Shown: piece after piece, positions 1 to 10,502 of the stretch
Position numbering within the stretch: position 1 is the stretch's first letter
Layout of the letters: each line of letters starts with the position of its first letter
NCBI RefSeq assembly: GCF_905404315.1
Contig: NC_066273.1
Span: 4,092,001 to 4,156,000 of the forward strand
DNA length: 64,000 bases
Direction: 5' to 3'
DNA from: Leptidea sinapis
Lineage: Eukaryota > Arthropoda > Insecta > Lepidoptera > Pieridae
Made by a program: the position numbers and the translations under genes
The notes under the pieces: generated by a model
The model's database searches: none
Seen by the model: the letters and a program-made list of their open reading frames with translations, nothing else
What the model was told of the DNA's origin: nothing

Positions 1-57
1 ACAAAAGAGCTTATTTTAAGCCTAATTGAATAAAGTTTAATTGACTTTGACTTTGAA
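1..57 (+). repeat. Possible retroposon 3' tail
   Basis: The window opens with an AATAAA-like hexamer followed by a short TTTGAC-type tandem tail near positions 38-56. Such simple-sequence tails are usual at the 3' ends of insect non-LTR retroposons. Only the end is inside the window, so the family cannot be named. Confidence 0.3.
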
Positions 58-279
58 TGAAACGGACAAGTGTAAGGCGAAGTCTTAAAAAATTTAAAAG
101 ATCGTCTTTTTTTTACTGCCCTTCTGTTTTTAAATACATACATTAAATTTCAGCTTAGTATCTACTTAGGAGTAAAAAATGCAGGTCACTTAGATGAAAA
201 TTCTACCATAAGCAGGGGGTGTAACAAGGCTAAACAAAATTCAATATTGGTAATTTAATGTAGCTGAAATCCTACTGCG

Positions 280-405
280 AAAATTCGAGAAAACCACCCG
301 CGCTGGTTTGGACACCTTAATATGCCGTAAGCAAGATTATATGAGTAGCCAGGACTTGGATATTAAAGGCCAAAGGGGTCAGAGAATGTCCTAGACTATT
401 AACTA
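280..405 (+). pseudogene. Decayed RTE-type LINE C-terminal fragment
   Basis: One frame reads KIRENHPRWFGHL and then runs into stops; a neighbouring frame continues with DYMSSQDLDIKG. The R-W-F-G-H block with a nearby DLDIKG-like block is typical of the region after the reverse transcriptase of insect RTE-like elements, where it appears as RWFGHV followed by a GRRGRGRP-type stretch. Stops and at least one frameshift show it is dead. No retroposon end or target duplication is visible. Confidence 0.5.
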
Positions 406-618
406 GATGAAAACCATTCATTTTGATTATTTACTTATTTGCTTGAATTGAAACGGTTAACGTAAAAGACATTAATTAAAGGCAACTCATTATTAATTCA
501 GACAATAATAATATGTTGACAATTAAAGGCTTAACGTCAGAAATGACGAAAGAGGTCAGAGTGACGTAAATGTACCAATATGGCTGAAGCTGGAGGCATG
601 GATGGCCGCAATATATAA

Positions 619-903
619 GCTTATATAATTTATACGTCTAGATAGTCTCTTGCTGTTAGACAACCGATAAAAACAGGCCTGGAATATTAGATTATTGTGC
701 GTGACAAGCTACGTCTTACACTCGCGATTGACATTCGTGTTAGTGTGCGTGAATTGCTCAAAAAAGAATTACATAGGTATGTCTACTGTGATAGAAGTTA
801 CTATATAGTGTAATAGAGTACTTAGTATAATGACACACTAAAGTCAATTTATTCGACGTTTTCACAGCTGTCATAGTCTATCTAGACGAATATCAGATCT
901 AAT
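619..903 (-). mobile_element. M1 family MITE copy
   Basis: This is the reverse orientation of the M1 family. Its left end, near 619-650, holds the terminal block with TTTATACGTCTAGATAG; its right end holds the complementary CTATCTAGACGAATA. Between them is the diagnostic core: the 'acaagctacgtcttacac' stretch and the complement of 'gacagctgtgaaaacgtcg'. About 95 extra bases separate the core blocks compared with the copy at 7430-7658, so this copy carries an internal insertion or is a longer subtype. It has no coding capacity. Confidence 0.6.
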
Positions 904-1802
904 ATAAGTATATAGGGATAAAACCAAGAGGATTGACTGTACTACTATATTTTAGAGATGCATTAGGTATAAATGCAATTGAAAGAAGCAATTTTCATTA
1001 TCAGTAATGAATTTATAAGTGTAATATATTCCCCGTTAAAGAGTGTTAAGTTCCGGAACTTTATTTTTAATAAAACTCAGCCAAACAACTTCCTGAATCT
1101 TACGACGACAATAATGTCATTAAATAATAAGAAACTTTCGGCGGCCATTATTAGGGAATATTTTGTACAACAAAAACTTCGAAAATCAGAAATGTTGCGA
1201 CAAAAAGTTGTCGTTTTACATTTCTACATAAATTATACGAGGATCTACAATGTTTCGCAGGAAACGATACCCTTCCAGTCACGTCCGCAGACTCCAGATA
1301 TTTCAGCTTTTTGTCCGCCCTGCGCAGTGCCATGCCTCGCGTGTTTTACAATCCGCGAAAATTATAAAGCATTTATCTCATTTAATTTTCACACTTCTCG
1401 CTCGAATTAGCGTCTGTTGGTACCAAATGATTGTTTATATTTACCCAATTTAAGGCTATATGAAAGAATCGACTAGGAATTTAGTAAGTATATATACACA
1501 TTTTATATATAATCATTAGATTTTATCGCGGCACTGATATAAACAAGATATATTTACAATAGGTAAGATAAAATGATTTAATAAATATTTCATAAATATA
1601 TGATACAATTATATGATATTCTAGAACATTATTCGAGAATTATATTTGCTTGGCTAAACACTGTACTCCGTTTTTTAATTTAATTCTGCTTAGATGAATG
1701 AAAAGGGTATAATTTCATTTGTTAAATTATAAAATAAGTATAAGCTATCATATGTACCTATAGAAAGTCTGATATAACATGTCATTATTAAGATTTTAGA
1801 GG
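904..1802. other. AT-rich non-coding stretch
   Basis: I see no recognisable gene here. A 145-codon open frame (973-1410, +) exists, but it has no known motif and lies in low-complexity AT-rich DNA. The patch at about 1240-1370 is more GC-balanced than its surroundings, with several CpGs, and could be a remnant of something older. Confidence 0.4.
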
Positions 1803-2162
1803 CTACTAAGCTTTGGGCTCATGGTCGCTCAGAGGGCAATGGAGAGGGCTATTCTCAGAGTTTGCCAGCGAGATTGAATCAGAAATGAGGAGATCCGTGG
1901 AGAACCTAAGTCACCGACATAGCCCAAATGATTGCGAAACGGAAGTGGCAGTGGACAGGGCACATAGTTCGACGGACAGATGGCCGATGGGGCAATAAAG
2001 TTTTCGAATGGCGACCACGAACCCCCCACGCCCTCCACAAGATGGACCGACGATCTGGTCAAGGTCGTGGAAATCTTTGGGGGAGGCCTTTGTCCAGCAA
2101 TGGACGACAATCCGGCTGATGATAATGAAACTTTGCGCCGGCAGTCCCTTCAACTAAGCTGA
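1803..2162 (+). pseudogene. RTE-type LINE C-terminal pseudogene
   Basis: Pieces in different + frames read, in order, SFGLMVAQRAMERAIL, then RNEEIR, then KRKWQWTGHIVRRTDGRWG, then RTPHALHKMDRR and WTDDLVKVVEIFGG. This order (AQRAMER, RNEEIR, KWQWAGHIARRTDGRW, TRWTDDLVK) is the conserved C-terminal tail after the reverse transcriptase of RTE-like LINEs common in Lepidoptera. Several frameshifts and stops interrupt it and no N-terminal part is present, so it is a 5'-truncated dead copy. The family assignment comes from memory of the motif order. Confidence 0.75.
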
Positions 2163-2754
2163 TAGCTGTCAATGTTTTTTTTTATGAGAAAAAGTCGTTC
2201 ACCTAGCAAGCCGTCCATCTGATTATAAGAGAAACACCCTGCCCAATACAATGCAATGTTTCTTGAAAAACTCAGTGCTTGAGGACTCTATTACTGTTTA
2301 AAGGCAAAAAAGAGGTGCTACTGAGGAAACCATATAACTTCTAGCCTTCCTTAAAAACAAAAATAACAACCAATAAAAATTTACATTTGTTCCATTCAAA
2401 TCACGTGAAGTATACAAAAATACGAAAACCTGACGATATAAAGACATGTCCAGATAAACAAGCACATACGTGGAACATTAATATCTGCCGGGCCCATCAG
2501 ATATAAGTAGGAACTATCAAAGAGAACCGGCTAAACATAAATCTACAAGAAATTATCATACCGACTCGGTTATGTTTCAAAAATTTGGGCTTTCTAACAA
2601 ATTAATAGCGTCCGGTCCGATTGTATCACCACGAGTTTCGGCTGTCGCGGGCTCACTAGTTTAATTGGCTGCTTTTAGGACGTATATAATAACCTAAACA
2701 CATGATCGGATTTGGTACGGTTGAACCATCGAACGCGGTTTTGTTATATGACGA

Positions 2755-2990
2755 CATATTATATGAATAGCCGAGTGGTTATCGATCCTATCTACTAAGC
2801 TAGAGGTCCCGGGTTCGAATCCCCGTAGGTGCAAGCATTTATATGATGAATATGGATGTTTGTTTCCGAGTCATGTATGTTTATATGTGTTTATGTATGT
2901 TTATGTGCATGATTATATATATTTCTGTATGTTTAAGTAAGTATATTGTATTAAATATATCGTTGTCTTCAATATTCGATGGTATGTCGT
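2755..2990 (+). mobile_element. tRNA-derived SINE
   Basis: The head (about 2764-2835) has a tRNA-like A box (TAGCCGAGTGGTTA) and a perfect B box (GGTTCGAATCC, 2812-2822), as expected for internal pol III promoters. A tail of repeated ATGTTTATGT-like motifs follows and the sequence ends near TTGTATTAAATATATCG. The tail also occurs in reverse at 18255-18415. A real tRNA is unlikely because the acceptor stem does not close and the tail belongs to a dispersed family. Confidence 0.7.
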
Positions 2991-3014
2991 ATTGTACATG
3001 GGACAAAACCTATA

Positions 3015-3350
3015 TCTATACTTAATATTATAAAGCTGCAGTGTTTGTTTGAACGCGCTAATCTCTGGTACTACTGGTTCGATTTGAATGATTCTTTCAG
3101 TGTTGTGTAGTCCATTTATCGAGGAAGGCTATGTTTTTTTTTATTTTTCAAAATTAGGGATCCGTAATAAAATTGCTATTTTGTAACACAAGGTGTAAAA
3201 TCGAAAACCTATTTTTGCTTGCGCTGCAAAAACTATTGACAATAGAGCAAAATGATGTACAGGCTATAATATAGGCAATATTTTATTACTTATAAAACTA
3301 TCGCGTGAATTATACTTTATATGGCAAAACAACGTTTGCCGGGTCAGCTA
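3015..3350 (+). mobile_element. Helitron-like non-autonomous element
   Basis: It begins with TCTATACTTAATATTATAAA and ends with ACAACGTTTGCCGGGTCAGCTA. The 3' end shares this signature with many copies in the window, where it usually closes as CAGCTAG followed by T. Just inside is a small hairpin (GCAAA / TTTGC around ACAACG). A 5' TC, a 3' CTAG, a hairpin near the 3' end and the lack of a target duplication fit a Helitron; the final G is lost in this copy. Confidence 0.55.
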
Positions 3351-3405
3351 TTATTATAACCGTCAGGACCGTACCGCGAATGGACCAATTAATTAGTGCG
3401 AGGCA

Positions 3406-3878
3406 TTCAAATTAAAATATTTTTATTCAAAATAGGATGTGACATCACTTATTGAAAGTCAAAAACTACCACCCGTTCCAAAATGAATGCTTCAATCCTG
3501 AGAAGAATGGGCGCAAAAAACTAAGCGGGCTTTTTTTTCATCGAAAAAATATGTTTACGAAGTAATATTGTACAATTAAACTTATTATTTAATCGCCTGA
3601 GGGCGGTCGCTCCATTCCCAATCTGTGGTATCATTAAGAACGTCATTTAAGTTATAGTAACCTTTACCACACACAAACGTTTCTTTAACAATTCTTTTGA
3701 ATAACGTAATACTTTTGTTTTGAACATTTTCAGGGATCTTGTTGTCAAAGCAAATACATCGCCCCCCAAAAAACTTACTAACTCGACTTAGCCGAGTAGT
3801 AGGCATTATAAGCTTATGTCTGTTCGTGGTGTTATTAACATTATGATTATGACAGTTTCTAGCAAATTCCTCACTGTA
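3406..3878 (-). pseudogene. LINE family B, 3' end with C-terminal coding
   Basis: The minus strand encodes the tail of a LINE ORF2. A 73-codon open frame (3585-3806) reads MPTTRLSRVSKFFGGRC, then NKIPENVQN, then YYNLNDVLNDTTDWEW. Upstream, the frame carries remnants of a HKLVVPTTRL-type block. The 3' end at about 3406 is an A-rich tail with the 'cctattttgaataaaaata' block. The same 3' end recurs at about 10850, 16978, 29640, 30098 and 50500. It is a 5'-truncated retroposed copy; only the last part of the reverse transcriptase ORF is present. Confidence 0.75.
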
Positions 3879-3934
3879 GCCTATCTATTAACCAGTCATA
3901 TAATTTATCTGCAGACCAAAGTATTTCTTTTATC

Positions 3935-4042
3935 AATAAATAAAAATTGAAAACAAAATTTTATGATCCATGCGGCACACGAAACCACAGGCCACAACCT
4001 ATGGCATCATAAAATTTTATTTTCATATTTTATTTATGTATT
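3935..4042. repeat. Inverted repeat with tRNA-like element tail
   Basis: An arm containing AACAAAATTTTATGAT (left) faces its complement ATCATAAAATTTTATT (right), with about 40 bases between. The arm sequence is the same tail (CATAAAATTTT) that follows the tRNA-like heads at 4632-4703 and 6973-7045. It therefore looks like a degraded relative of the foldback element at 6831-7081. Confidence 0.5.
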
Positions 4043-4390
4043 AATCCTAGAATCCTAGAAAACTGAGGGTTTTCACCTTAAAAACATAACAAATTGTTCC
4101 TTTTATCAAGGTCAATAGAAATTTATCGAAAAACAGACGGACACACAAAACAATACTCAATAATCAGTTATTAAATATTTATCTATAAGTAAGACACGAA
4201 ACGACTTTTTCGTGTGTAGTACTTGTAAAAACAAATAACAAATTGTTTAGATTAGCAAGAGCGACATCTCAAGTCAATTTCCTAATATCCAAAAATTGGA
4301 GTTGAGCAGGTTATCAACTGTAAAGATCCTGTAGATGAAGCCACAACCTTAGAGTTGAACAAAGCATGCAAGATTTTATGACGATTTTTA

Positions 4391-4612
4391 TTTATGAAAA
4401 TACGTGACGAGACGAGCAGGACATTCAGATGATGGTAATTGATACGCTCTGCCCATTACAATGCAGTGCCGCTCAGCATTCTTGAAAAGCCCAAAAATTT
4501 TGAGCTGAACTACAATTGCGCTCGTCACCTTGAGACATAAGATGTTAAGTCTCGTTTGCCCAGTAATTTCACTAGCTACGGCGCCCTTCAGACCGAAACA
4601 CAGTAATGACCC
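4391..4612 (-). mobile_element. S1 short retroposon copy (truncated)
   Basis: This is a copy of the S1 family, with the A-rich end (complement of TTTATGAAAATACG) at the left. It carries the diagnostic hairpin formed by GTGCCGCTCAG and CTGAGCGG, and the 'ttgcccagtaatttcactag' block. It stops after 'cagtaatg', so the 5' third of the family is missing. Confidence 0.7.
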
Positions 4613-4631
4613 TTCAGACGATACGTCACTC

Positions 4632-4745
4632 GAACGGTTCGCTCAGTTGGGAGTGCACACGCACAGAACGCGAGAGGTTGTTGGTTCGAGTCCCGCATCG
4701 TTCATAAAATTTTATTTCATTACTTGTACTTTTATATATTCTTTG
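4632..4745 (+). mobile_element. tRNA-like SINE head plus tail
   Basis: Positions 4632-4703 can be written as a tRNA: GAACGGT/ATCGTTC acceptor-like ends, an A box GTTCGCTCAGTTGG and a B box GGTTCGAGTCC. It is followed by CATAAAATTTTATTTC. The anticodon arm pairs poorly and the same unit with the same tail occurs at 6973-7081, so it is a SINE-type element and not a functional tRNA gene. Confidence 0.6.
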
Positions 4746-5269
4746 GTGTAGAGATTAATGCTGAGGCCAATATGTGCAGCCGCCGTTGCACTAAATTCAA
4801 TTAAATTCCCTAATGAGACCTACTATCTGTAGCCGGAACATGTTTCACGGCTTTAATTAATTATTAGCACCTAATTATAATTGAATTTTAAATTTCATTA
4901 ATATATTCAGCAACGGTATTTGAAAGAGATTTATTATATCCCCTCAAAAATATAATAACTATGGGATAGTAAGACTGTACAAATCTCAAAAATATCCCAC
5001 TAACTAAGGTTTTAAAACACTTAATAGGGTCGTACCAATCGTATATTCACCAGTTACATAATAAGTAAGGTCACAGTTCTATAATAAACTTAGATAATGC
5101 GTCCTTGATGGCTTAGGGCGACATCTATGAACAATATCAAACTGTAATCGATTACAAACCTTTACAAAGCTTAACAAAAAACTTGCAAGATAATTAATTA
5201 GCAGGATACCTCTCGCGTCTGATAGAAAGGAACTTCCACAAATATCGTACAATCTACCATGTAATATAC
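4746..5269. other. AT-rich non-coding stretch
   Basis: No coding or repeat signature is recognised here. The 115-codon minus-strand frame starting nearby overlaps S1 and M1 repeat sequence and is incidental. Confidence 0.4.
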
Positions 5270-5790
5270 AGACAGCTGTGCAAACGTAGAAAATATTGAG
5301 GTTTTTTTTATTATAATAAAGGACGACGCGAGTAGCACGTTCAGATAATGGTAATTGATACGCCCTGTCCATTACAATGCAAGCCCGCTCAGGATTCTTG
5401 AAAAATCCAAAAATTCTAAGCGGCACTACAACACCTTGAGACGTAAGATCTTAAGTCTCATTTGCCCAGTAATTTTAGGTACTAGGTAGCTCTTCAGACC
5501 GAAACACAGTACTGTTTACACATTACTGCTTCACGGCAGAGATACGCCGTTGTGGGACACATAATCTAGCCGGCATCCTGTGCAAAGGAGCCTCCCACTG
5601 GTTGACACTTAACCTCAATTTTGAACAATGCACGCACACTAATACAAATCGCGAGTGTAAGACGTAGCTTGTCACCCACACTAAAGTAATAAACCTGGCC
5701 TGTTTTCATCGGTTGTCTAGCAGCAAGAGGCTGTATCTAGAGTCTAGATTCTAGACGTATAAATTATCTAAGTGTTCAAGTTAACAGATT
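5270..5790 (+). mobile_element. M1 MITE copy split by an S1 insertion
   Basis: The left M1 part (about 5270-5300) contains GACAGCTGTGCAAACGTAG, and the right part (about 5613-5790) resumes with TTGAACAATGCACGCACAC, the 'acgtagcttgtcac' block and the terminal CTAGACGTATAAATTATCTAAG. The order matches uninterrupted M1 copies at 7430 and 49569. The intervening DNA is an S1 element, so S1 jumped into M1. Confidence 0.65.
5301..5612 (-). mobile_element. S1 short retroposon, near full length
   Basis: The A-rich 3' end lies at the left (poly-T at 5301 on +) and the 5' end, GGGAGGCTCC-type sequence, lies near 5590-5600. All family landmarks are present, including the GCCGCTCAG/CTGAGCGGC hairpin and the CAGTA...TTACTG palindrome. 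The element sits inside an M1 MITE. Confidence 0.75.
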
Positions 5791-5904
5791 TGTACATTGT
5801 CGTGTCAACTGGTGTTAACGAAGTGTCAAATACGCTGTAAAGGTTTTATTGGTCTGGCGACGATAATGGCCAATTGGATGTTAAGTACGCTTATAAAAGC
5901 CCTG

Positions 5905-6213
5905 TACAAGCTCCTTTGCACAGGAAGCCGGCTAGATTATGGGTACCACAACGGCGCCTATTTCTGCCGTGAAGCAGTAATGTGTAAGCATTACTGTGTT
6001 TCAGTCTGAAGGGCGCCGTAGCTAGTGAAATTACTGCGCAAATGAGGCTTAACATCTTATGTCTCAAGGTGACGAGCGTAATTGTAGTGCCGCTCAGAAT
6101 TTTTGGGTTTTTTGAGAATCCTGAGCGGCACTGCATTGTAATGGGCATGGCGTATCAATTACCATCAGCTTAACGTCCTGCTCGTCTCGTCCCTTATTAT
6201 CATAAAAAAAAGC
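5905..6213 (+). mobile_element. S1 short retroposon, near full length
   Basis: In the sense orientation it opens with AGCTCCTTTGCACAGGA, continues through the 'ggcgcctatttctgccgtga' block, the CAGTAATG/CATTACTG palindrome, 'tgaaattactgcgcaaatga' and the GTGCCGCTCAG/CTGAGCGGCAC hairpin, and ends in CCCTTATTATCATAAAAAAA. The A-rich tail is typical of retroposition. No long ORF is present, so it is non-autonomous. Its CATAAAA end resembles that of LINE family A, which might supply the machinery; that is inference. Confidence 0.75.
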
Positions 6214-6253
6214 TACGCAGCGGTGAAAAGTTAAAAAAAGAATATGTGTATAA

Positions 6254-6695
6254 ACCTAGCTTCAACGTTTGTATTCCTCTGTAGTTGTGTGGGTCACAAT
6301 AATTATATTCCGAGGCATTCGCAATCTTGTTAGCAATGTTGCCACCGTTTTGTTTTAGTTGATTCATTAAACAATAATAATTAATTGTGTGTACTTATGT
6401 ATGCACGCAAGAAGTTATACTTCTTTGGCGTAACAAAGCAAAAATCCTTAAAATTATTTATTCCTTCTGCTATTCTACATTAATTGTAGAAAGAAAAATA
6501 TTGTTAAAATCTTGCAAAGATGGCTTAGACAATTTATAATTATATATACGAATACGGCTGTATGGGCTTGAACCCTTTGCCTGTCCTAATAATCCACGAA
6601 GAAACCAAAAGACGTCGGATAATTTTAGGAACCAACCTCACGCTGTTACTTTTGTGGTACAGTGATGCGCGCGCATCTTAAAATGTGTATCTTCA
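6254..6695 (+). repeat. Interspersed repeat X, copy 1
   Basis: It shares long stretches with 35873-36317 and 44905-45274: 'gttagcaatgttgccaccgt', then the near-palindrome AGAAGTTATACTTCTTTGG, then 'cggctgtatgggcttgaacc', and finally GATGCGCGCGCATC. The family is probably a non-autonomous DNA element, because better-preserved copies end with the complement of the GAAGTTATACTTC block. The far right end is degraded in this copy. Confidence 0.6.
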
Positions 6696-6830
6696 AAAGA
6701 TTACTTTTTTAAGAAAATGTATAAAAGCAACACGATTTAAATGCCTAGTTACTAGATGATAAGAAAAATTCAAAATTATTTCTGTAATAATATGTAATGT
6801 TTTTAAAGTGATAACCCTCACTTCTAGGAT

Positions 6831-7081
6831 AAATACACAAATAAAATTTGAAAAACAAAATTTTATGAACGATGCGGGATTCGAACCCACGACCTCCGGC
6901 GTTCCGTGCCGGAGGTCGAGACAACCTGAGAGTTGAACAAAGCAAACAGAATTTTATAACGAGGCGGTACTCGAACGGTTAGCTCAGTTGGTTAGAGCAC
7001 CGGCACGGAACGCCGGAGGTCGTGGGTTCGTATCCCGCATCGTTCATAAAATTTTGTTTTTCAAATTTTATTTGTGTATTT
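6831..7081. repeat. Foldback element with tRNA-like arms
   Basis: Two arms of about 82 bp (6831-6912 and 7000-7081) are nearly perfect inverted copies. Each runs from the anticodon-arm-like CCGGCACGGAACGCCGG through a B box (TTCGAACC complement) to the CATAAAATTTTGTTTTTCAA tail. The right arm is part of a complete tRNA-shaped unit (6973-7045). The 87-base spacer also contains the A-box half of that unit. Confidence 0.75.
6973..7045 (+). other. tRNA-shaped sequence, probably SINE head
   Basis: It folds as a 73-nt cloverleaf: acceptor GAACGGT/ATCGTTC (imperfect), D arm GCTC...GAGC, anticodon arm CCGGC/GCCGG and T arm GTGGG/CCCGC. The anticodon loop is ACGGAAC, which has C instead of the invariant U at position 33, and the T loop reads TTCGTAT. 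Because the tail and partial copies recur nearby, I take it as a tRNA-derived repeat rather than a working tRNA. Confidence 0.6.
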
Positions 7082-7429
7082 CTGTAATGTTATTTGCATG
7101 GGATTAGGTATTCGATTATACAATCCGTATACACTATTAAAGTCCCAGCCACTGTTCAGGCATTATTTATAAATAAATTAGTAGTCAATTTTGAGTAAAT
7201 AAATGCCTTTTATGCCTTTTAATTAGTTTTCTTATTATTGTTGTTCTCTAGTCAAAGTTCCATTCTGTTTTATGATTTTTACTATGGTAAAGGCTCTTTT
7301 TTGACATTTGTTGGCACCAAGTGCGACAGCGACATGCACAAGCTGTGATCTTGGTTCTTATAGCATTAATAAAGTCTTCCTTTGTACTTCATTTAATCTT
7401 TGATCATTTTTACGTATAGACAAACATAA
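7082..7429. other. AT-rich non-coding stretch
   Basis: No coding sequence or repeat family is recognised here. Confidence 0.4.
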
Positions 7430-7658
7430 TTTACAGTACGTTTACGTCTAGATAGACTATGACGCTGTGAAAACGTCGAAAAAAATAGAGTTTAGAGTTA
7501 AACTCTATTTTGAGCAATACATGCACACTAACACAAATGTCATACAAATCGCGAGTGTATGACGTAGCTTGTCACACACACTAAAGTAATAAATCGGGCC
7601 TGTTTTTATCGGTAGTCTAACATCAAGAGACTATCTAGACGTATAAATTATATAAGCA
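7430..7658 (+). mobile_element. M1 family MITE, uninterrupted
   Basis: The left end has TTTACGTCTAGATAGACTATG and the right end has the complement, CTATCTAGACGTATAAATT, giving terminal inverted repeats of roughly 25 bp. The core includes 'gtgaaaacgtcgaaaaaa', a small palindrome around GAGTTTAGAGTTAAACTC, 'gcacactaac' and 'gacgtagcttgtcac'. There is no ORF, so it is a non-autonomous DNA element. Confidence 0.7.
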
Positions 7659-7706
7659 TTTAAGTGTGTCAATGCGCGAGACACTATTTTCGGTTATACG
7701 AAATAA

Positions 7707-8106
7707 CTAGCTGACCCATCAAACAATTTAATAATTAAATTTTTGGGGTATAAAAAATAGATCCTCAAACCTATTATATTCCATTGCCATCTTGCAACTC
7801 TATTGCGTATTGTGGATGGAATAGAATAATTTTAAAATCGCGATACTAAAATAGGTGTTGATCGTAGACGGTTGAAAATATGAAGTTGTACGTATTTTTA
7901 ATGCTGAATCATAAATATAAAATACATAATAAATAAACATAAAATAAAAATAAAAAAATGTCAAAAAATTTAGGGGTATGAAAAAATAGATGTTGGCCGA
8001 TTCACAGACCTACCCGATATTCACACAAATTTTCAAACAAATTGGTTAAGCCGTTTCGGAGGAGTTTGGTAATAAACACCGGCACACGAGAATTTTATAT
8101 ATTAGA
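7707..8106 (-). mobile_element. Helitron-like non-autonomous element
   Basis: Read on the minus strand, it starts with TCTAATATATAAAATTCTCG, contains the conserved 'aaactcctccgaaacggctt' block and ends with GGGTCAGCTAG. The 5' TC, the 3' CTAG and the flanking A/T agree with Helitron ends. It is related to the tandem pair at 21463-22040. It has no coding capacity. Confidence 0.65.
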
Positions 8107-10502
8107 TAAAAGAGTTCCGTATAGAGACAGCATATTCATAAACGCTGGCAACACTTTTGTAATTGTTTTCAACGTGCTTGTTCGAAACTACTCCATTAAA
8201 ATAATAACAGACGGGAGAACTAGTTACCGGGACGTGTTGTGGTTTCGTAATGGATTCATGAAATTGGTTTTGTGAGTCGTCTGGAGGTGGAACGTGCTTT
8301 CTGTGAGCACTACGCCTCACGACACGCCAGTAATGGCTTTTGAGAAAGCTACAGAAGTTTTAGCTCAAGTGAAGCTTATGATCGTATAATGTTAGTTATC
8401 TTATCTATTAAATAAATACTGGATAATATTTGATTTATTTACATACATTCATTTAAATACCTACTGAACATCTGTACTTTAGACTAATATCATTGTAAAT
8501 ATAGTCATAATTTAGTGTACATTTGTGTAGATAATTATTTCTTTTGTTTTCCTTTTTGTGGTTAAGGCGCGGACTGACTAGGATTGTAAATGCTACAACC
8601 AACCCTACATTATATTTGTGTTGATCATATGGCTAAGCTGCAAATGGGCATTTATTTTACTGATTTTCTTTAGTTTTTTCCAAATTTACATATTAAATTG
8701 AAAAATTGATCGGTTAAAGTTTTTACAGATGTACTAATTCAATTAAATTCCTTAAAAGAAGAATGTTGTTATAGCTGAAAATTCGGAGATTTTTGACCCC
8801 AAAGTTTATTTTTGGGAAGCAACTTCCAAATTTATTATTGGATATTTCAAATTATATATAAATATTCTATTCGGTTCTAAATTTTCTTTAAGTCCTTCTT
8901 TGTGTACTATATTTTTTGCGTCGGACTATTTTCATTACGTTATCATTGTAATCGACTCTCAAAGAAACCAATTTTTGTGGATATTGAGGTATGACCGCGT
9001 ATTTCGTAATACCAACAACTTTATGACAATACATATTTTATTTAATACGAGTGAGCTATCTGACAGATAAGTTCAATTTTTTTACCTATTTTCTGAAATA
9101 AATGGTCTTTAGCCAAATAAAAAAATCCTATTTAATATAATAAAAATATAAAACTTCTATTAGAATTCAATATTTTTAGTTTCTTCTCTTTTTGTACTAT
9201 TTTTAGACGGTCACTTTTAAGACCTATAACAAAAAAACCGTTTTGTCTACGGCTGCTGTCAATAGGTCGACTTGGTAGGTACCTACTGAAAATCAGTGTT
9301 GGAATTGGGGTGATCCTTATTTCAATTCCAAAAATTGCTGAGTGGGTGTCCTTTTCATGACATCCTATTTTTAATTTGTTAATTTTACTATGCGTATAAT
9401 GTTTGCAATGACCATGGCCACTCTCTTTGACATGAGCTATCTGCCAATGAAAGATCTGTCAAAATAGGTCGAACCCGTTTGGAATTTTTTTTGAACCAAT
9501 TTGGAAAAACTAAAGTTTATAATTGCAACAATTCATTGCAAATCTATGAGAGATCAACCCAAAATGAAAAATTGAGTTAAATCGACAAAAGAGAATCAAA
9601 TTAAACTGATTATTGAAACTGAAAATTCAAATTTTATTAAAACAAAACAAATCTTATAACTATATTTACAATACAATGACTACATAAAATCAAAACTTTT
9701 ATTACGGGGAAGCGTACCAAGAATACTGGCAGTATTTCCGCGTTGGATAGCTAGACTGATCCGTTGAAGTTAAACTTGCTTAAAAAATAACACCTATTGG
9801 CCTTTTTCTTTTCTTCACTTTAACTTGTGTTTTCAGAGTTATTAGAACAGTATCTCAATACCCACTAAGTCATATTTTAAACAAAGCCCAACACTTAAAT
9901 TCGTGTTTTTGTTACAAACGCTTAGCATCGACTAAGTGAGTTGAATAGAGCTGGCCACAACTCTTTTTAAAAACGATTTAGTTGTACATTATTCACTATG
10001 GTGAAATGGTCAAAAAAAATACATAAAAAAAACTAAAAGTATCAGCCGGCGATATATTGTGAAATAGAAAAAAAAAATTAAAGGCATTTTTGGATGGACT
10101 TACCCATAAAGATGCACGTCAGCAAAACGCTAAAGTTATTAAAGATCAAACAATGTATTAGATTTAGACATAATATTTGCCGTTCCTATATTCCTACGGG
10201 TTACGAAACTTTTTTTTTGTTGAAACGACTCAGATTTAAAATAATAAATTGCGACAAAAACAAAGCGAACTCGTACAAGACAAGAAACACCAAAGTTTTT
10301 ATATTTAAATACATATAAATTTGTAGTGGTAGGCCGATAAATGGATGGAAATTAGCATTAACGTAAATTTTCGCAGGTCAAGCTGGTTGCAAGGCATGTA
10401 ATCAATGGCCGCTTCATAATTTCTTGTTTATTTTAAAATTTCTTGTGGCTGCCGATGCAATCTCGACATGAACGCCCCGTCTGAGTGCATCAAGCTCGTT
10501 AG
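8107..10502. other. Unannotated AT-rich DNA
   Basis: There is no recognisable gene, TIR, tRNA-like box or family match in this stretch. The open frames of 70-80 codons have no motif and a base composition like the surroundings. Confidence 0.4.

Noticed and set aside
973..1410. 145-codon open frame on +
   Set aside because: No motif, AT-driven composition and overlapping frames on the other strand; nothing supports a gene.
6973..7045. Functional tRNA gene
   Set aside because: C at the invariant U33 position, an atypical T loop and repeated tail-bearing copies show a tRNA-derived repeat.
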